A DNA stretch of 64,000 nucleotides, taken from UBA1181 sp963626555 (GTDB lineage: Bacteria; Bacteroidota; Bacteroidia; Bacteroidales; Paludibacteraceae). Made by a program: the position numbers and the translations under genes. Below are positions 1-9,071 of this stretch, one piece after another. The notes below the pieces were generated by a model. It did not search any database and was not told the origin of the DNA. It saw only the letters and a list, made by a program, of their open reading frames with translations. Position 1 is the stretch's first letter, and the number at the start of each line of letters is the position of its first letter. The stretch is taken from assembly GCA_963626555.1 (NCBI GenBank), contig CAVFXQ010000006.1:11777-75776 (forward strand), written 5' to 3'.

Positions 1-1
1 C

Positions 2-1036
2 GACGTATTTAACTTCAAACCAGAAATTAGCCATCGTTGGTTCGGAGGAAAAACCAGTTTCAAAGTCGACTATAAATACGAAAATATCTACTCGTCAAAC
101 TTAGGAGTACCGATGGAGAACGACTCTGTCAAGATACTCGGACACGATGGGAAATACTATAAACGCCACAAAGACAGACATATACTCACAGCCACACTGC
201 AACATAATCTACTCTTCAGAAAATGGAATCTTAACTTTGGTGTAAGTGGAGTAAAAAACTTCGATGATGAAGACAAAGTAAGATTTTTACCTTTTTTAAA
301 CACAAAAATTGAGATTAACAAAAATTGGATGCTCTTTGCTTCATGGAACAATGCCCTTCGAGTACCTACTTTCACAGAGTTGTTCTATAAAAGCCCAACG
401 AATGAGGGGAACACCAACCTGAAATCTGAATTGACCAGCACCGTCAGTCTCAGTGCGCAATACAAGCAAGATTGGTTGCTCACCAACGTAACTACTTTCT
501 TCACCCACGGAGAAAAGATGATCGACTGGGTGATGCAGCACGACACCGACAAAGTCTACAAATCCGCCAATTACGACCTTAACAATATGGGGGTAGAAAT
601 TGACGGAACACTGATTTTCAACGAGTTGTTCAACTGCATTCCAATGCGACTCTCATTAGGTTATCATTTTATACACCAAGACAGAAAAGACAATACACCC
701 GTCTTTAAATCCTACTATGCGCTGGAATATCTGAAACACAAGTTCACTACCCGTTTCACAGTTGAAATCATCAAGAACCTAGAGGCACAACTGAGTTATC
801 GTTTTCAAGTTCGCAACGGGGGCTACATAGTCTATGAAGACCACAAAAGCACGAATGTAGTGAAAGAATACGATCCCTACGGCGTGATGGATTTCAAAAT
901 ATCCTACACCATCAAGAAGTTTAGCGTCTTTGGTGAGTTGAACAATGTTCTAAACACCCAATACTACGACTTTGGCAATGTTGAGCAACCAGGCATCGTC
1001 GGCAAATTAGGAGTTAAATACAGGTTGCTGCAATAG
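2..1036 (+). CDS. TonB-dependent receptor, C-terminal part (5' truncated by window edge)
   Basis: Outer-membrane TonB-dependent receptor, of which only the last 345 residues of the beta-barrel lie in the window. The reading frame is open from base 2, so the ATG at 113 is internal. The sequence is a run of alternating, aromatic-rich amphipathic strands, including a WMLFASWNNALRVPTFTELF stretch that is typical of the receptor barrel. The last strand ends GKLGVKYRLLQ, close to the usual aromatic C-terminus for outer-membrane insertion. Such receptors import cobalamin, iron complexes or glycans using TonB energy, but the ligand cannot be told from the barrel alone. A strong hairpin terminator follows 20 bases after the stop. 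Confidence 0.85.
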   Translation, partial: DVFNFKPEISHRWFGGKTSFKVDYKYENIYSSNLGVPMENDSVKILGHDGKYYKRHKDRHILTATLQHNLLFRKWNLNFGVSGVKNFDDEDKVRFLPFLNTKIEINKNWMLFASWNNALRVPTFTELFYKSPTNEGNTNLKSELTSTVSLSAQYKQDWLLTNVTTFFTHGEKMIDWVMQHDTDKVYKSANYDLNNMGVEIDGTLIFNELFNCIPMRLSLGYHFIHQDRKDNTPVFKSYYALEYLKHKFTTRFTVEIIKNLEAQLSYRFQVRNGGYIVYEDHKSTNVVKEYDPYGVMDFKISYTIKKFSVFGELNNVLNTQYYDFGNVEQPGIVGKLGVKYRLLQ

Positions 1037-1055
1037 TTACGTTTAAGGATTTTAC

Positions 1056-1099
1056 ACACAATCACATGAGTATTTCGTTCATGTGATTGTGTTATTTTC
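1056..1099 (+). terminator. Intrinsic terminator after the TonB receptor
   Basis: A perfect 14-bp stem (1056-1069 with 1079-1092) with a 9-base loop is followed by a T-rich tract. It closes the receptor transcript. A TAnnTTTG box (TAACTTTG, 1101-1108) follows directly and probably starts the next gene. Confidence 0.8.
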
Positions 1100-1191
1100 A
1101 TAACTTTGCAACATAAGATTTTTCTACGACAAATAGAATAACCTCTTAGACGCAACTCCATTTTTAGAATTACATCAAGCAAATATACAAC

Positions 1192-2160
1192 ATGAATTTT
1201 CTCAAGTCTATTTCTAAGTTCTTTAGCAAATACATGGCCATCATCGTTATTTCGATGGCTCTATTGGCTCTTTTTCTGCCCAGCGCAGTTAGTTTTCTCA
1301 AAACAAGCTATGTTAACACTCTTTTGGGTATCGTGATGTTTGGCATGGGACTGACGCTCAAACCTAAGGATTTTCAGATAGTTTTCAGCCACCCAAAAGA
1401 TGTAATAATCGGCACTATCGCACAATTCACCATTATGCCCTTAGTGGCGTTTATCCTCACGAAGATTTTTCACCTTTCACCTGAATTGGCTGTAGGTGTA
1501 ATTCTTGTAGGGACATGTCCCGGCGGGACCTCCTCAAATGTAATTACCTATCTATCTAAAGGAGACGTAGCACTATCTGTCGGAATAACCGCTGTTTCCA
1601 CCATTCTCGCCCCCATCATGACACCTCTGTTGACCTATCTCTATGCTGGACATACTGTTGACGTTAACATTTTCTCAATGTTCTTTTCAATCATCCAAGT
1701 CGTTATTCTACCTATCTTTTTAGGCTTCGTGATTAATCATTTCTTTTCAAAATTCGCAGAGCGTATCGTCGACATACTACCACTCATTTCTACTTTGTCT
1801 ATCGTTGCCATCGTAGGCGCAGTGGTAAGTGCTAATGCGTCAAAACTGATGAGTTGCGGACTGCTCATCATCTGTGTTGTCATCCTCCACAATATTTTTG
1901 GTTACCTTTTAGGCTATTACGCAGGCAAACTCCTTAAAATGGATACGGTCAAATGTCGCACAGTCAGCATTGAAGTCGGCATGCAAAACTCAGGCTTAGC
2001 CACCTCTTTAGCCACAGTCCATTTCGCTCAATACCCATTAGCCACCATTCCTGGTGCTGTTTTTAGCGTCTGGCACAATGTTTCTGGCGCAATACTTGCC
2101 AGCATCTTCCTCCGCTCGTCAGAGAAAAAAGGAAAGAATTCTGACACATTCAAAGCGTAG
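1192..2160 (+). CDS. Bile acid:sodium symporter (BASS) family transporter
   Basis: A 322-residue integral membrane protein of the BASS family, sodium-coupled carriers for bile acids or other organic anions. About nine or ten hydrophobic helices are visible, starting at residues 13-35. The motif GTCPGGTSSNVITYLSKGD and the later SIEVGMQNSGLA stretch match the two crossover regions that bind sodium and substrate in this family. Bacterial members transport pantoate, 2-keto acids and similar compounds, so bile acids are only one possibility. The gene stands alone between the receptor terminator and a convergent gene, with a TAACTTTG box at 1101-1108 as the likely promoter. Confidence 0.85.
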   Translation: MNFLKSISKFFSKYMAIIVISMALLALFLPSAVSFLKTSYVNTLLGIVMFGMGLTLKPKDFQIVFSHPKDVIIGTIAQFTIMPLVAFILTKIFHLSPELAVGVILVGTCPGGTSSNVITYLSKGDVALSVGITAVSTILAPIMTPLLTYLYAGHTVDVNIFSMFFSIIQVVILPIFLGFVINHFFSKFAERIVDILPLISTLSIVAIVGAVVSANASKLMSCGLLIICVVILHNIFGYLLGYYAGKLLKMDTVKCRTVSIEVGMQNSGLATSLATVHFAQYPLATIPGAVFSVWHNVSGAILASIFLRSSEKKGKNSDTFKA

Positions 2161-2173
2161 CCTCTTACTCTCT

Positions 2174-2749
2174 TCAATCAGCAGACAATCGTCCTGCAGG
2201 CTCTATGTCATATTCATGGTCTCCAACGAACTCGTAATAATCAATATTAACGTCTTCACCATTCTCCAACTTCGCCTTCACCTCCTGCAACACTTCAATC
2301 TGATACTGAATATCTTCCAATTTGCTTTGAATCCTTCTTGCCGTCATCTCTGCATCTTTCCTATCTTCACAAATCTCACACTCACTAAAACAACCCATAA
2401 ATATTCCGCCCCAAAAAGAAACTGTCTTTGTTTCCGCTCCTTCTATACTTGGGCAATCTTGAAAAATATGCCTTTCCCCGAAACATTGAGAAACATAACA
2501 GTCCGAACTTATCCAACTAAACACACTTAACACCAAAACAAAAAAAACACTGCCACCACACAAGCATCCAAAAGGTTCTTCACTATCACCATTTCTACGC
2601 AAAAAGCACATGATACTTACAACAACGGCGGCTATGGCAACTACCACACCTTCAAACACAAGAACAGGAGAAAACCATAAAAATCTCCCTATAACAATCG
2701 CAACAACAGCCAATAAAACAAAACCTAAACTTATCCAAAAATTTTTCAT
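2174..2749 (-). CDS. Hypothetical membrane protein
   Basis: I do not recognise this 191-residue protein. The ATG at 2749 is chosen over an upstream TTG. It has two N-terminal hydrophobic helices (about residues 5-25 and 30-50), a third at about 65-85, then a cysteine-rich stretch (C-Y-V-S-Q-C, C-F-S-E-C-E-I-C). The C-terminal 60 residues are charged and likely form a coiled coil (ARRIQSKLEDIQYQIEVLQEV). It converges on the BASS transporter with only 13 bases between stops. No function is inferred. Confidence 0.6.
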   Translation of the reverse strand: MKNFWISLGFVLLAVVAIVIGRFLWFSPVLVFEGVVVAIAAVVVSIMCFLRRNGDSEEPFGCLCGGSVFFVLVLSVFSWISSDCYVSQCFGERHIFQDCPSIEGAETKTVSFWGGIFMGCFSECEICEDRKDAEMTARRIQSKLEDIQYQIEVLQEVKAKLENGEDVNIDYYEFVGDHEYDIEPAGRLSAD

Positions 2750-2769
2750 AACATTTTCCAATTAGACAT

Positions 2770-2796
2770 AAAAAAAGCCCCACATCCGTGGAGCCT
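2770..2796 (-). terminator. Intrinsic terminator of the tRNA-Glu/rpsT transcript
   Basis: Read on the minus strand, a GC-rich stem (2789-2796 with 2776-2783, one G-U pair) is followed by a run of T. It lies 24 bases after the rpsT stop. Confidence 0.75.
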
Positions 2797-2819
2797 TATA
2801 CTATTTTCCAGAAAACTTA

Positions 2820-3074
2820 TTAAGCCAACTTATTTATATAACGAGCCAACTTTGATTTCAAGTTAGAAGCCTTATTCTTGTGAATAACATGTTTCTTCAC
2901 TAATCTATCTAACATAGAAGAGACCTTTGGCAAAGCTGCCTCTGCATCCGCCTTTACCGTTGTTGCACGTAAATCACGAACAGCACGACGAGCATTAACA
3001 GCGTAATATCTATTCTCTAATCTTCTCTTCTCAGTTTGTCTGATTCTCTTTATTGATGATTTATGATTTGCCAT
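2820..3074 (-). CDS. rpsT: 30S ribosomal protein S20
   Basis: Ribosomal protein S20, which binds 16S rRNA in the small subunit. The 84-residue length is normal. The sequence is lysine/arginine-rich and helical throughout (MANHKSSIKRIRQTEKRR at the start, KNKASNLKSKLARYINKL at the end), as expected for S20. It lies 34 bases after a tRNA-Glu gene on the same strand and precedes a terminator, so the two are probably co-transcribed from the promoter at 3250-3280. Confidence 0.97.
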   Translation of the reverse strand: MANHKSSIKRIRQTEKRRLENRYYAVNARRAVRDLRATTVKADAEAALPKVSSMLDRLVKKHVIHKNKASNLKSKLARYINKLA

Positions 3075-3108
3075 CTCTTTTGTACTTTTTTCTTAAACTT
3101 TTAACTTG

Positions 3109-3180
3109 TAGCCTCTAGGGGAATCGAACCCCTCTTTAGAGAATGAAAATCTCTTGTCCTAACCGATAGACGAAGAGGCC
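3109..3180 (-). tRNA. tRNA-Glu (anticodon UUC)
   Basis: A 72-nt cloverleaf on the minus strand. The acceptor stem (3174-3180 with 3110-3116) has six Watson-Crick pairs and a terminal G-U. The anticodon arm has a 5-bp stem and the loop TTTTCAT, giving anticodon TTC. The T arm has a 5-bp GC-rich stem around TTCGATT. CCA is not encoded. It shares a promoter and terminator with rpsT. Confidence 0.95.
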
Positions 3181-3249
3181 GCCTACTTACTTTCTAATCA
3201 ACTCAGTAGCGAAACTTTCGTTAACACCCTTTGTTTTTCAATCGCGGTG

Positions 3250-3280
3250 CAAAGTTAGCGTATTTTTCCAAACAAACAAA
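3250..3280 (-). promoter_or_regulatory. Bacteroidetes-type promoter for tRNA-Glu/rpsT
   Basis: On the minus strand, TTTG (3280-3277), a 19-bp spacer and TAACTTTG (3257-3250) match the -33/-7 consensus for the primary sigma factor of Bacteroidetes. The tRNA begins 70 bases downstream. Confidence 0.8.
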
Positions 3281-3307
3281 CTTTTTGCACTATTTTTTTC
3301 ACTTTCT

Positions 3308-3916
3308 TTATTTGTTTCCGCTCTGCTCTCTGGATTTCTCTCCTAAATAGCCACCATGGTGACGTTTCGCATATTCCTCATTTGTAAATCCAATGCGTTT
3401 CATCGTTCCAACCACCAAGATATCACCAATAACCGTCATAACGGTCGTCGAGGTTGTTGGAGTAAGACCTAACGTACACACCTCTCGGGGATTCCCTGTG
3501 TACAGAAAGACGTCTGACTCTTTCGCCAGCTGACTTTCTGCATTTCCACTTATAACAATGAACTTCATCTGAGGATAGAGTCCACGCGTTAAAGAGATGA
3601 GTTTCACAATCTCATTCGTCTTTCCAGAGTTTGAGATAAGCAACATCACATCATTAGGCTGCAACATTCCCAAATCGCCATGTTGCGCCTCGCTTGGGTG
3701 GAGGTATACAGATGGAGTACCCGTCGAACTAAACGTGGTGGAAATGTTCAAAGCTATCTGCCCGGCCTTCCCCATTCCACTCGTTACTAACTTTCCTTTC
3801 TTTTGATGAACCTGCTCTACTATGAGATCTACCGCTGCCTCATAATTATCCGTTACTGGAATATTCAATACAGCCTCAGCCTCGTGTTTCAATATGTTTT
3901 TTATATCTTCCTTCAT
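3308..3916 (-). CDS. SIS-domain sugar-phosphate isomerase, KdsD/GutQ-like without CBS domains
   Basis: A 202-residue SIS-domain protein closest to arabinose-5-phosphate isomerases (KdsD/KpsF/GutQ), which convert ribulose-5-P to arabinose-5-P for Kdo synthesis. The signatures present are SGMGKAGQIA, HPSEAQHGDLGML, ISNSGKTNEI, TPTTSTTVMTVIGD and the KRHHGGYLG end of the SIS fold. The two CBS domains that follow in E. coli KdsD are absent. The gene lies 12 bases downstream of glmS on the same strand, so it probably shares its transcript. The substrate could therefore also be an amino-sugar phosphate, which is unproven. Confidence 0.8.
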   Translation of the reverse strand: MKEDIKNILKHEAEAVLNIPVTDNYEAAVDLIVEQVHQKKGKLVTSGMGKAGQIALNISTTFSSTGTPSVYLHPSEAQHGDLGMLQPNDVMLLISNSGKTNEIVKLISLTRGLYPQMKFIVISGNAESQLAKESDVFLYTGNPREVCTLGLTPTTSTTVMTVIGDILVVGTMKRIGFTNEEYAKRHHGGYLGEKSREQSGNK

Positions 3917-3928
3917 TTTTCTTCTTTT

Positions 3929-5797
3929 TTACTCTACCGTTACACTCTTTGCCAAATTTCGTGGCATGTCAACATCCAGTCCTTTATCTACCGCAACATA
4001 GTAGGACAACAACTGAAGAGGAACTACAGACAACATCGGCATCATCGTATTGACCGTTTGTGGGATCTCTATTACTTCGCTCGCCAATTCTCGTACTAAT
4101 TCATCACCTTGCGAGACGATTGCCAAAATACGTCCATTTCGTGACTTCACCTCCTGCATATTGCTGATAATCTTCTCATACAGTTTATGGTGCGTAGCAA
4201 TAAACACTATCGGCATCGCCTGATCTACCAATGCAATCGGACCATGCTTCATCTCGGCTGCGGGATATCCTTCGGCATGAATATAACTTATCTCCTTTAA
4301 CTTCAATGCACCTTCCAATGCCACAGGATAGTTAAACCCTCGTCCTAAATATAAGAAGTTCGTCGCGTATGTAAACGTATGAGCTAACTGCTCAATCTTC
4401 TTAGATTGTTTGTCAAGTACCTGCTTCATTTTGTCAGGAATATCTGCCAACTCGGCTATCGAACTATGATACTCCTCATCTGACAGCGTACCCAACTCAT
4501 GACCCAACAACAAGGCAAACATCTCCAAAACCAGAACCTGACCTGTGAACGCCTTTGTACTGGCCACACCAATCTCCGGCCCGACATGGATATAGACTCC
4601 TGTATCCGTCTCACGTGCAATAGAAGAACCCACCGCATTCACGATGCCAAACACCATCGCACCTTTCTCCTTCGCCAACTTTATCGCTGCCAACGTGTCC
4701 GCCGTTTCTCCACTCTGACTAATGGCAATAACGACATCTTCACTATCAATGACAGGAGCGCCATATCGGAACTCACTCGCATACTCCACAGAAACACGCT
4801 TTTGGCAAAGACGCTCTATCAACTGTTTCCCTATCAATCCCGCATGCCAACTTGTTCCACAAGCAACGATAATAATATGTTTGGCATTGATTAACTGATC
4901 CTTATGGTCGCGAAAAGCTGATAAGACAACCTGATTGTTCTTCGGATTTTTCTTATCAACAATCAATCTTCCACTCATACAGTCTCGCAAGCACTGAGGT
5001 TGGTCGTAGATTTCCTTCAACATAAAGTGAGGATACCCCCCTTTACTTAGCTTGGAAATATCCATATCCACCTTCTTCACACGAACATCACAAGAACTGT
5101 GGTTGAGGTCAATTATCTTAATAGGCTCTTTCTCCCTTAAGTCTGCAATCTGACCATCTGCGAGATAAACCACCTTATTGGTATGCTCCACAAATGGAGA
5201 AGCATCACTTGCAAAATAATATTCTGAATAACCCTCACCAACGCCTACGACAAGCGGACTTGACTGTCGAGCCACTACGACATGCTTAGGGTCTTTTTTT
5301 TCTATAACAGCAATGGCGTATGCACCTATCGCATCGTTCAAGGCATTACACACAGCCGATACAAGGTCTTTGCCATTCTTCTGATAGTAATAATCCACCA
5401 ATTGGACCAAAACCTCAGTGTCGGTATTGCTTGTGAAAATATAGCCCTTTCCAAGCAACTGATCCTTTAATATCTGATAATTTTCTATGATTCCATTGTG
5501 AACCAATGCCAATTCCCCTCCCATTGAGAGATGAGGATGTGCATTGCATGACGAAGGCTCTCCATGCGTCGCCCACCGCGTGTGAGCGATACCGACCATG
5601 CCATCACAGTCTTTGTCGGATGCCAAATCAACCAACGCAGAGACCTTACCCTTTGTCTTGTAAACATTGAGCGTACCTTCTCCGTTGATTAAAGCAATCC
5701 CTGCACTGTCATAACCACGATATTCCAACTTTTTTAATCCATCAATCAAAATCGGAAATGCTTGCCTATGACCAATGTATCCTACAATTCCACACAT
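3929..5797 (-). CDS. glmS: Glutamine-fructose-6-phosphate aminotransferase (isomerizing)
   Basis: Makes glucosamine-6-phosphate from fructose-6-phosphate and glutamine, the first step toward UDP-GlcNAc for peptidoglycan and LPS; cytoplasmic. At 622 residues it is full length. The N-terminus MCGIVGYIG carries the catalytic Cys2 of the class II glutamine amidotransferase domain, with HTRWATHG and HNGIIENY following. Two SIS domains come next, including ISQSGETADTLAA and ASTKAFTGQ. The C-terminus ends LAKSVTVE as in the family. It is divergent from ubiE and followed by the SIS isomerase gene. Confidence 0.98.
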   Translation of the reverse strand: MCGIVGYIGHRQAFPILIDGLKKLEYRGYDSAGIALINGEGTLNVYKTKGKVSALVDLASDKDCDGMVGIAHTRWATHGEPSSCNAHPHLSMGGELALVHNGIIENYQILKDQLLGKGYIFTSNTDTEVLVQLVDYYYQKNGKDLVSAVCNALNDAIGAYAIAVIEKKDPKHVVVARQSSPLVVGVGEGYSEYYFASDASPFVEHTNKVVYLADGQIADLREKEPIKIIDLNHSSCDVRVKKVDMDISKLSKGGYPHFMLKEIYDQPQCLRDCMSGRLIVDKKNPKNNQVVLSAFRDHKDQLINAKHIIIVACGTSWHAGLIGKQLIERLCQKRVSVEYASEFRYGAPVIDSEDVVIAISQSGETADTLAAIKLAKEKGAMVFGIVNAVGSSIARETDTGVYIHVGPEIGVASTKAFTGQVLVLEMFALLLGHELGTLSDEEYHSSIAELADIPDKMKQVLDKQSKKIEQLAHTFTYATNFLYLGRGFNYPVALEGALKLKEISYIHAEGYPAAEMKHGPIALVDQAMPIVFIATHHKLYEKIISNMQEVKSRNGRILAIVSQGDELVRELASEVIEIPQTVNTMMPMLSVVPLQLLSYYVAVDKGLDVDMPRNLAKSVTVE

Positions 5798-5861
5798 GTT
5801 TCTAAGATATATTTTTCTTTAATTCTTCCTTCTTCAATAACGACTATCGCAAATTTTATTA

Positions 5862-5880
5862 TACGATTGACGCAATCGTA
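5862..5880. repeat. Palindrome between glmS and ubiE
   Basis: A perfect 8-bp inverted repeat with a 3-base centre (TACGATTGACGCAATCGTA) sits in the 141-bp divergent intergenic region. A minus-strand TAAATTTG box (5892-5885) for glmS lies 5 bases away, and a plus-strand TAATTTTG box for ubiE is at 5915-5922. It could be an operator or a hairpin; no protein is assigned. Confidence 0.45.
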
Positions 5881-5938
5881 ACCGCAAATTTAACTTATTT
5901 GCGCTATTAATTCATAATTTTGTCAAAAATAGTTTGTT

Positions 5939-6691
5939 ATGACAGAATACAAGTGTGAAGAGGTGACCCCCTATGTTTCAAGCGAAAATAAGAAAGAACA
6001 AATCACAAAAATGTTTGACCGAATAGCGGGAGCATACGACCCAATGAACCACCTTATGTCGTTAGGACAAGACCGCTCCTGGCGTAGAAAAGCCATTGAA
6101 CGAATTGAAGAATTCAAACATAGAAGGATCTTAGACGTGGCTACAGGCACAGGCGACTTTGCTATTGTTGCAGCAGCTATTCTAAAACCAGACTATCTTC
6201 TGGGTGTGGATATTTCCGAAGGCATGATGGAGGTTGGACGAAAGAAGGTAGCCGATTTAATTGAAAAGAAGGAACTCACATCCACCATTGAATTTAAATA
6301 TGAAGATGCCACCAATCTCAGCATAGAGAGTGAAAGTTTCGACACGGTGACAGTGGCTTTTGGCGTGCGAAATTTCTCAAGTCTGAGTGCAGGTCTCTCC
6401 GAAATATGTCGCGTCCTTCGTCCTGGAGGAGTAGCCGCCATTTTGGAGATGACAGAACCTGAATGTTGGTTTTTCAAATTGGGTTATAAGATCTACACAA
6501 GATTCTGCATTCCAATCATGGCAAAAATTCTGTCAAAAGATTTAAAAGCTTACGATTATCTGCCCAACTCCATCCACGCATTCCCTCAAGGCGAAGAGAT
6601 GCGTTCGTTGCTCACACGTTGCGGATTCTCAAAGATAGAAATCCGACGATTCACTATGCAGACATGCACATTCTATCTTGCAATCAAATAA
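5939..6691 (+). CDS. ubiE: Demethylmenaquinone methyltransferase
   Basis: SAM-dependent C-methyltransferase for the last step of menaquinone synthesis (UbiE/MenG). At 250 residues it has the expected length. The visible family motifs are FDRIAGAYDPMNHLMSLGQDRSWR at the start, the SAM-binding LDVATGTGDFA, and VAFGVRNF followed by EICRVLRPGG. A TAATTTTG box at 5915-5922 places the transcript start only about 10 bases before the ATG. The next gene starts 30 bases after its stop. Menaquinone is the sole quinone in Bacteroidales, which fits. Confidence 0.95.
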   Translation: MTEYKCEEVTPYVSSENKKEQITKMFDRIAGAYDPMNHLMSLGQDRSWRRKAIERIEEFKHRRILDVATGTGDFAIVAAAILKPDYLLGVDISEGMMEVGRKKVADLIEKKELTSTIEFKYEDATNLSIESESFDTVTVAFGVRNFSSLSAGLSEICRVLRPGGVAAILEMTEPECWFFKLGYKIYTRFCIPIMAKILSKDLKAYDYLPNSIHAFPQGEEMRSLLTRCGFSKIEIRRFTMQTCTFYLAIK

Positions 6692-6721
6692 TTGATTAAC
6701 AATATTAAAACGCTCTATCCT

Positions 6722-7744
6722 ATGAAAATTTTAATCACAGGAGCCAACGGATTCATCGGTAGTTTCGTAGTCGAAGAAGCTCTCAATCGTGGCTATGAAG
6801 TTTGGGCCGCTATGAGACAAACCAGTAGCAAAGCCAATCTGAAAACCGTTGAGAACAACCCTAATTTGCATTTCATCGACCTTCCATATTCATCACAAGA
6901 GTCTCTGTGTCAACTGTTTACAAAGCAAAAAGAGACTATTGGGAAATGGGATCACATCGTTCACACTATGGGATTGACTAAATGTAAAAAGAAAGAAGAC
7001 TTCGACATCGTCAATTTTCAATATACGCAAAGTATCGTTAATGCACTGATACAAAGCGATATGGTGCCTCAACATTTCATCTATATGAGCAGTCTTTCTG
7101 CTTTCGGAGATGGCGACAAAATAACGTTGAGAGAAATCAAGCTAAATGACACACCGAAACCCAATACGTACTATGGAAAGAGTAAACTCAAATCCGAGAA
7201 ATTCTTGCAATCACTTGATATTCAAAAATTTCCATATACAATACTTCGTCCAACAGGCGTGTATGGACCAAAGGAAAAAGATTATTTCGTAATGCTACAG
7301 ACCCTCTCCAACCATCTCAATCCTGGCATTGGTTTCAAACCGCAATATATCACCTTCATCTATGTGAAGGACTTGGTGAAAACAATCTTCCTTGCTATTG
7401 AGAAGAAAGCCATTGGAAAAGCCTATTTCGTAGCAGACGGCGACGTGTGGACCTCCGACGACTACGCCAATCTCTGCAAAAAACTGTTGGGCGTAAAAGC
7501 CGTAACCGTGAAATTTCCAGAATGGATTGCCAAGGTTGTCTGCTACACATTCGACACTGTCGGAGGATGGTTTGGCGTTACCCCAACCCTCAACATTGAC
7601 AAATACAACATTCTCGCCGCAAAGAACTGGAAATGCGAAATTGAACCTCTTCAACAAGATTTAGGCTTTACAGCCGATTATAAATTGGAGCGAGGATTAA
7701 AAGAATCCATTGACTGGTACAAACAAAATGGATGGCTAAAATAG
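6722..7744 (+). CDS. NAD(P)-dependent epimerase/dehydratase (extended SDR)
   Basis: A 340-residue extended short-chain dehydrogenase. The ATG at 6722 is preferred over an upstream in-frame TTG because the Rossmann strand starts immediately (MKILITGANGFIGSFVVEEA, with the GxxGxxG motif). The catalytic YxxxK is seen in NTYYGKSKLKSE, preceded by the MSSLSAFG serine region. The C-terminal half binds a nucleotide sugar or other substrate that I cannot name. It lies 30 bases after ubiE on the same strand and is probably co-transcribed with it. Confidence 0.85.
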   Translation: MKILITGANGFIGSFVVEEALNRGYEVWAAMRQTSSKANLKTVENNPNLHFIDLPYSSQESLCQLFTKQKETIGKWDHIVHTMGLTKCKKKEDFDIVNFQYTQSIVNALIQSDMVPQHFIYMSSLSAFGDGDKITLREIKLNDTPKPNTYYGKSKLKSEKFLQSLDIQKFPYTILRPTGVYGPKEKDYFVMLQTLSNHLNPGIGFKPQYITFIYVKDLVKTIFLAIEKKAIGKAYFVADGDVWTSDDYANLCKKLLGVKAVTVKFPEWIAKVVCYTFDTVGGWFGVTPTLNIDKYNILAAKNWKCEIEPLQQDLGFTADYKLERGLKESIDWYKQNGWLK

Positions 7745-7780
7745 TCATCCATTACCCCCTCCGACATCGAAATAGAACAT

Positions 7781-8413
7781 TCATAAATAAATCTCCATCT
7801 CAATAAGATACCATAATTTATTGATATATATGAAATTATAGGATTCTTTCGGTTGTCCTTTATGGTAAATATAGACTTTACGATTGTTACCTTGACGTTG
7901 AGGTTGAATAGAATAGAATGTGGCACATTGCTGTGTGATTTTCAGCTCCTCCCAATCTCGTGGCATCACCAAATTCTTCTGCGAGGAACCATCCCTTTTA
8001 TACTTGCTTGTGATAGGCAAAGGAAAGATGGTGTGTTCAATCTGTAGTTCACGACTCAAGCAAAAACTCACCAAGAAATCATAGAAACTTATCTCTAAAG
8101 GCTCTAATCGTGCCTTAGAGAGCTTCTGATTCTCTTTCCAAACACCATTCACACGCCTAAAAATTGTTTTCTCAACGATTCTACGTTCGCCCGTGATATT
8201 GTGCGCGACATTAACTTCGCCCAAAGACTCCTTAGGCGAAAGTTCAAGCGAGTCCGTGCAAACAAGCGCAATCGTGTTTTTCCGCAAAGGATCGACCTGA
8301 CGAATGAGAGCAGAAGAGAAATCCTCTGCAAACATAACGAAAGGGAAAAACAGAAATGCCAAAAACATCTGCCACCCTGCCAAACCTCTATTATATACAG
8401 ACTTAACCGTCAT
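7781..8413 (-). CDS. Secreted hypothetical protein, DUF4348-like
   Basis: A 210-residue protein starting at the ATG 8413 (a TTG lies two codons upstream). A hydrophobic segment ending FVMFAEDF (about residues 15-30) looks like a signal peptide, so the protein is probably periplasmic or surface-exposed. The stretch FYDFLVSFCLSRELQIEHTI followed by FPLPI resembles Bacteroidales proteins of the DUF4348 family as I recall them; this assignment is tentative. The gene converges on the epimerase gene. Nothing indicates its role. Confidence 0.55.
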   Translation of the reverse strand: MTVKSVYNRGLAGWQMFLAFLFFPFVMFAEDFSSALIRQVDPLRKNTIALVCTDSLELSPKESLGEVNVAHNITGERRIVEKTIFRRVNGVWKENQKLSKARLEPLEISFYDFLVSFCLSRELQIEHTIFPLPITSKYKRDGSSQKNLVMPRDWEELKITQQCATFYSIQPQRQGNNRKVYIYHKGQPKESYNFIYINKLWYLIEMEIYL

Positions 8414-8571
8414 TAGCAATTATATCCGAAATTCAAAAATATCAAATAACGGATGGAAAAGCAAAAACGAACGGATATTTTTTCAAAAGGAATCTACGCA
8501 ATAACATCCGACCTCAATTCGTTTCCTCATAAAGTTCAGTAAATTTGTAAGACAAACTAAAGAAGATCCAA

Positions 8572-8949
8572 ATGGAAACACGAATAGGAAAAGCCATTGA
8601 GCGAAAGAAACATTGTAACTGTGCGCAAGCCGTGTTAAGCACTTATTGCGACCTCACAGGAATGGACGAAGCCACAAGCATGCAACTCAGCCAAGGCTTA
8701 GGAGCAGGTTTGGGCAATATGGAAGGCACATGTGGTGCGATTGTCGGTGCCTGCATTACCTACAGTCTGATCGCAAAGGACAAGGGAACCGCAATGCAAG
8801 GTTCAAAACACATTATGGAACGATTCAAGGAACGCAATGGTTCTACGCAATGCAAAACATTGAAAGGTGTGGACACAAAAGTCGTTTTGCGCGAATGCCC
8901 GATGTGCGTAGCGGACGCTTGCGAGTTTTTGGAGGAGCTGATACGCTAG
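8572..8949 (+). CDS. C_GCAxxG_C_C family protein
   Basis: A 125-residue member of the small redox-related family named after its cysteine pattern. The motifs are visible in order: CNCAQAV near residue 16, the glycine-rich LSQGLGAGLGNMEGTCGAIVGA region, and C-terminal CPMCVADACEFLEELI. The function of the family is not established; the conserved cysteines suggest redox or metal binding. A TAAATTTG box at 8540-8547 lies 24 bases before the ATG. It appears to be a single-gene unit. Confidence 0.85.
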   Translation: METRIGKAIERKKHCNCAQAVLSTYCDLTGMDEATSMQLSQGLGAGLGNMEGTCGAIVGACITYSLIAKDKGTAMQGSKHIMERFKERNGSTQCKTLKGVDTKVVLRECPMCVADACEFLEELIR

Positions 8950-9071
8950 GTTTATTCAGAGTATGTTAATAAATTGTTAGAATCGAACCTATGTTCTTCT
9001 TGAAAAAAATGGAAAGGAATTTTGTAACTTAGCTTTGGCGAATGAGGAAAAAGTTTCCAAAAAGCCATTAA

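Noticed and set aside
2054..2530. Plus-strand frame across the end of the BASS transporter gene
   Set aside because: It lies antisense to the membrane protein at 2174-2749 and out of frame with the transporter, with no homology seen.
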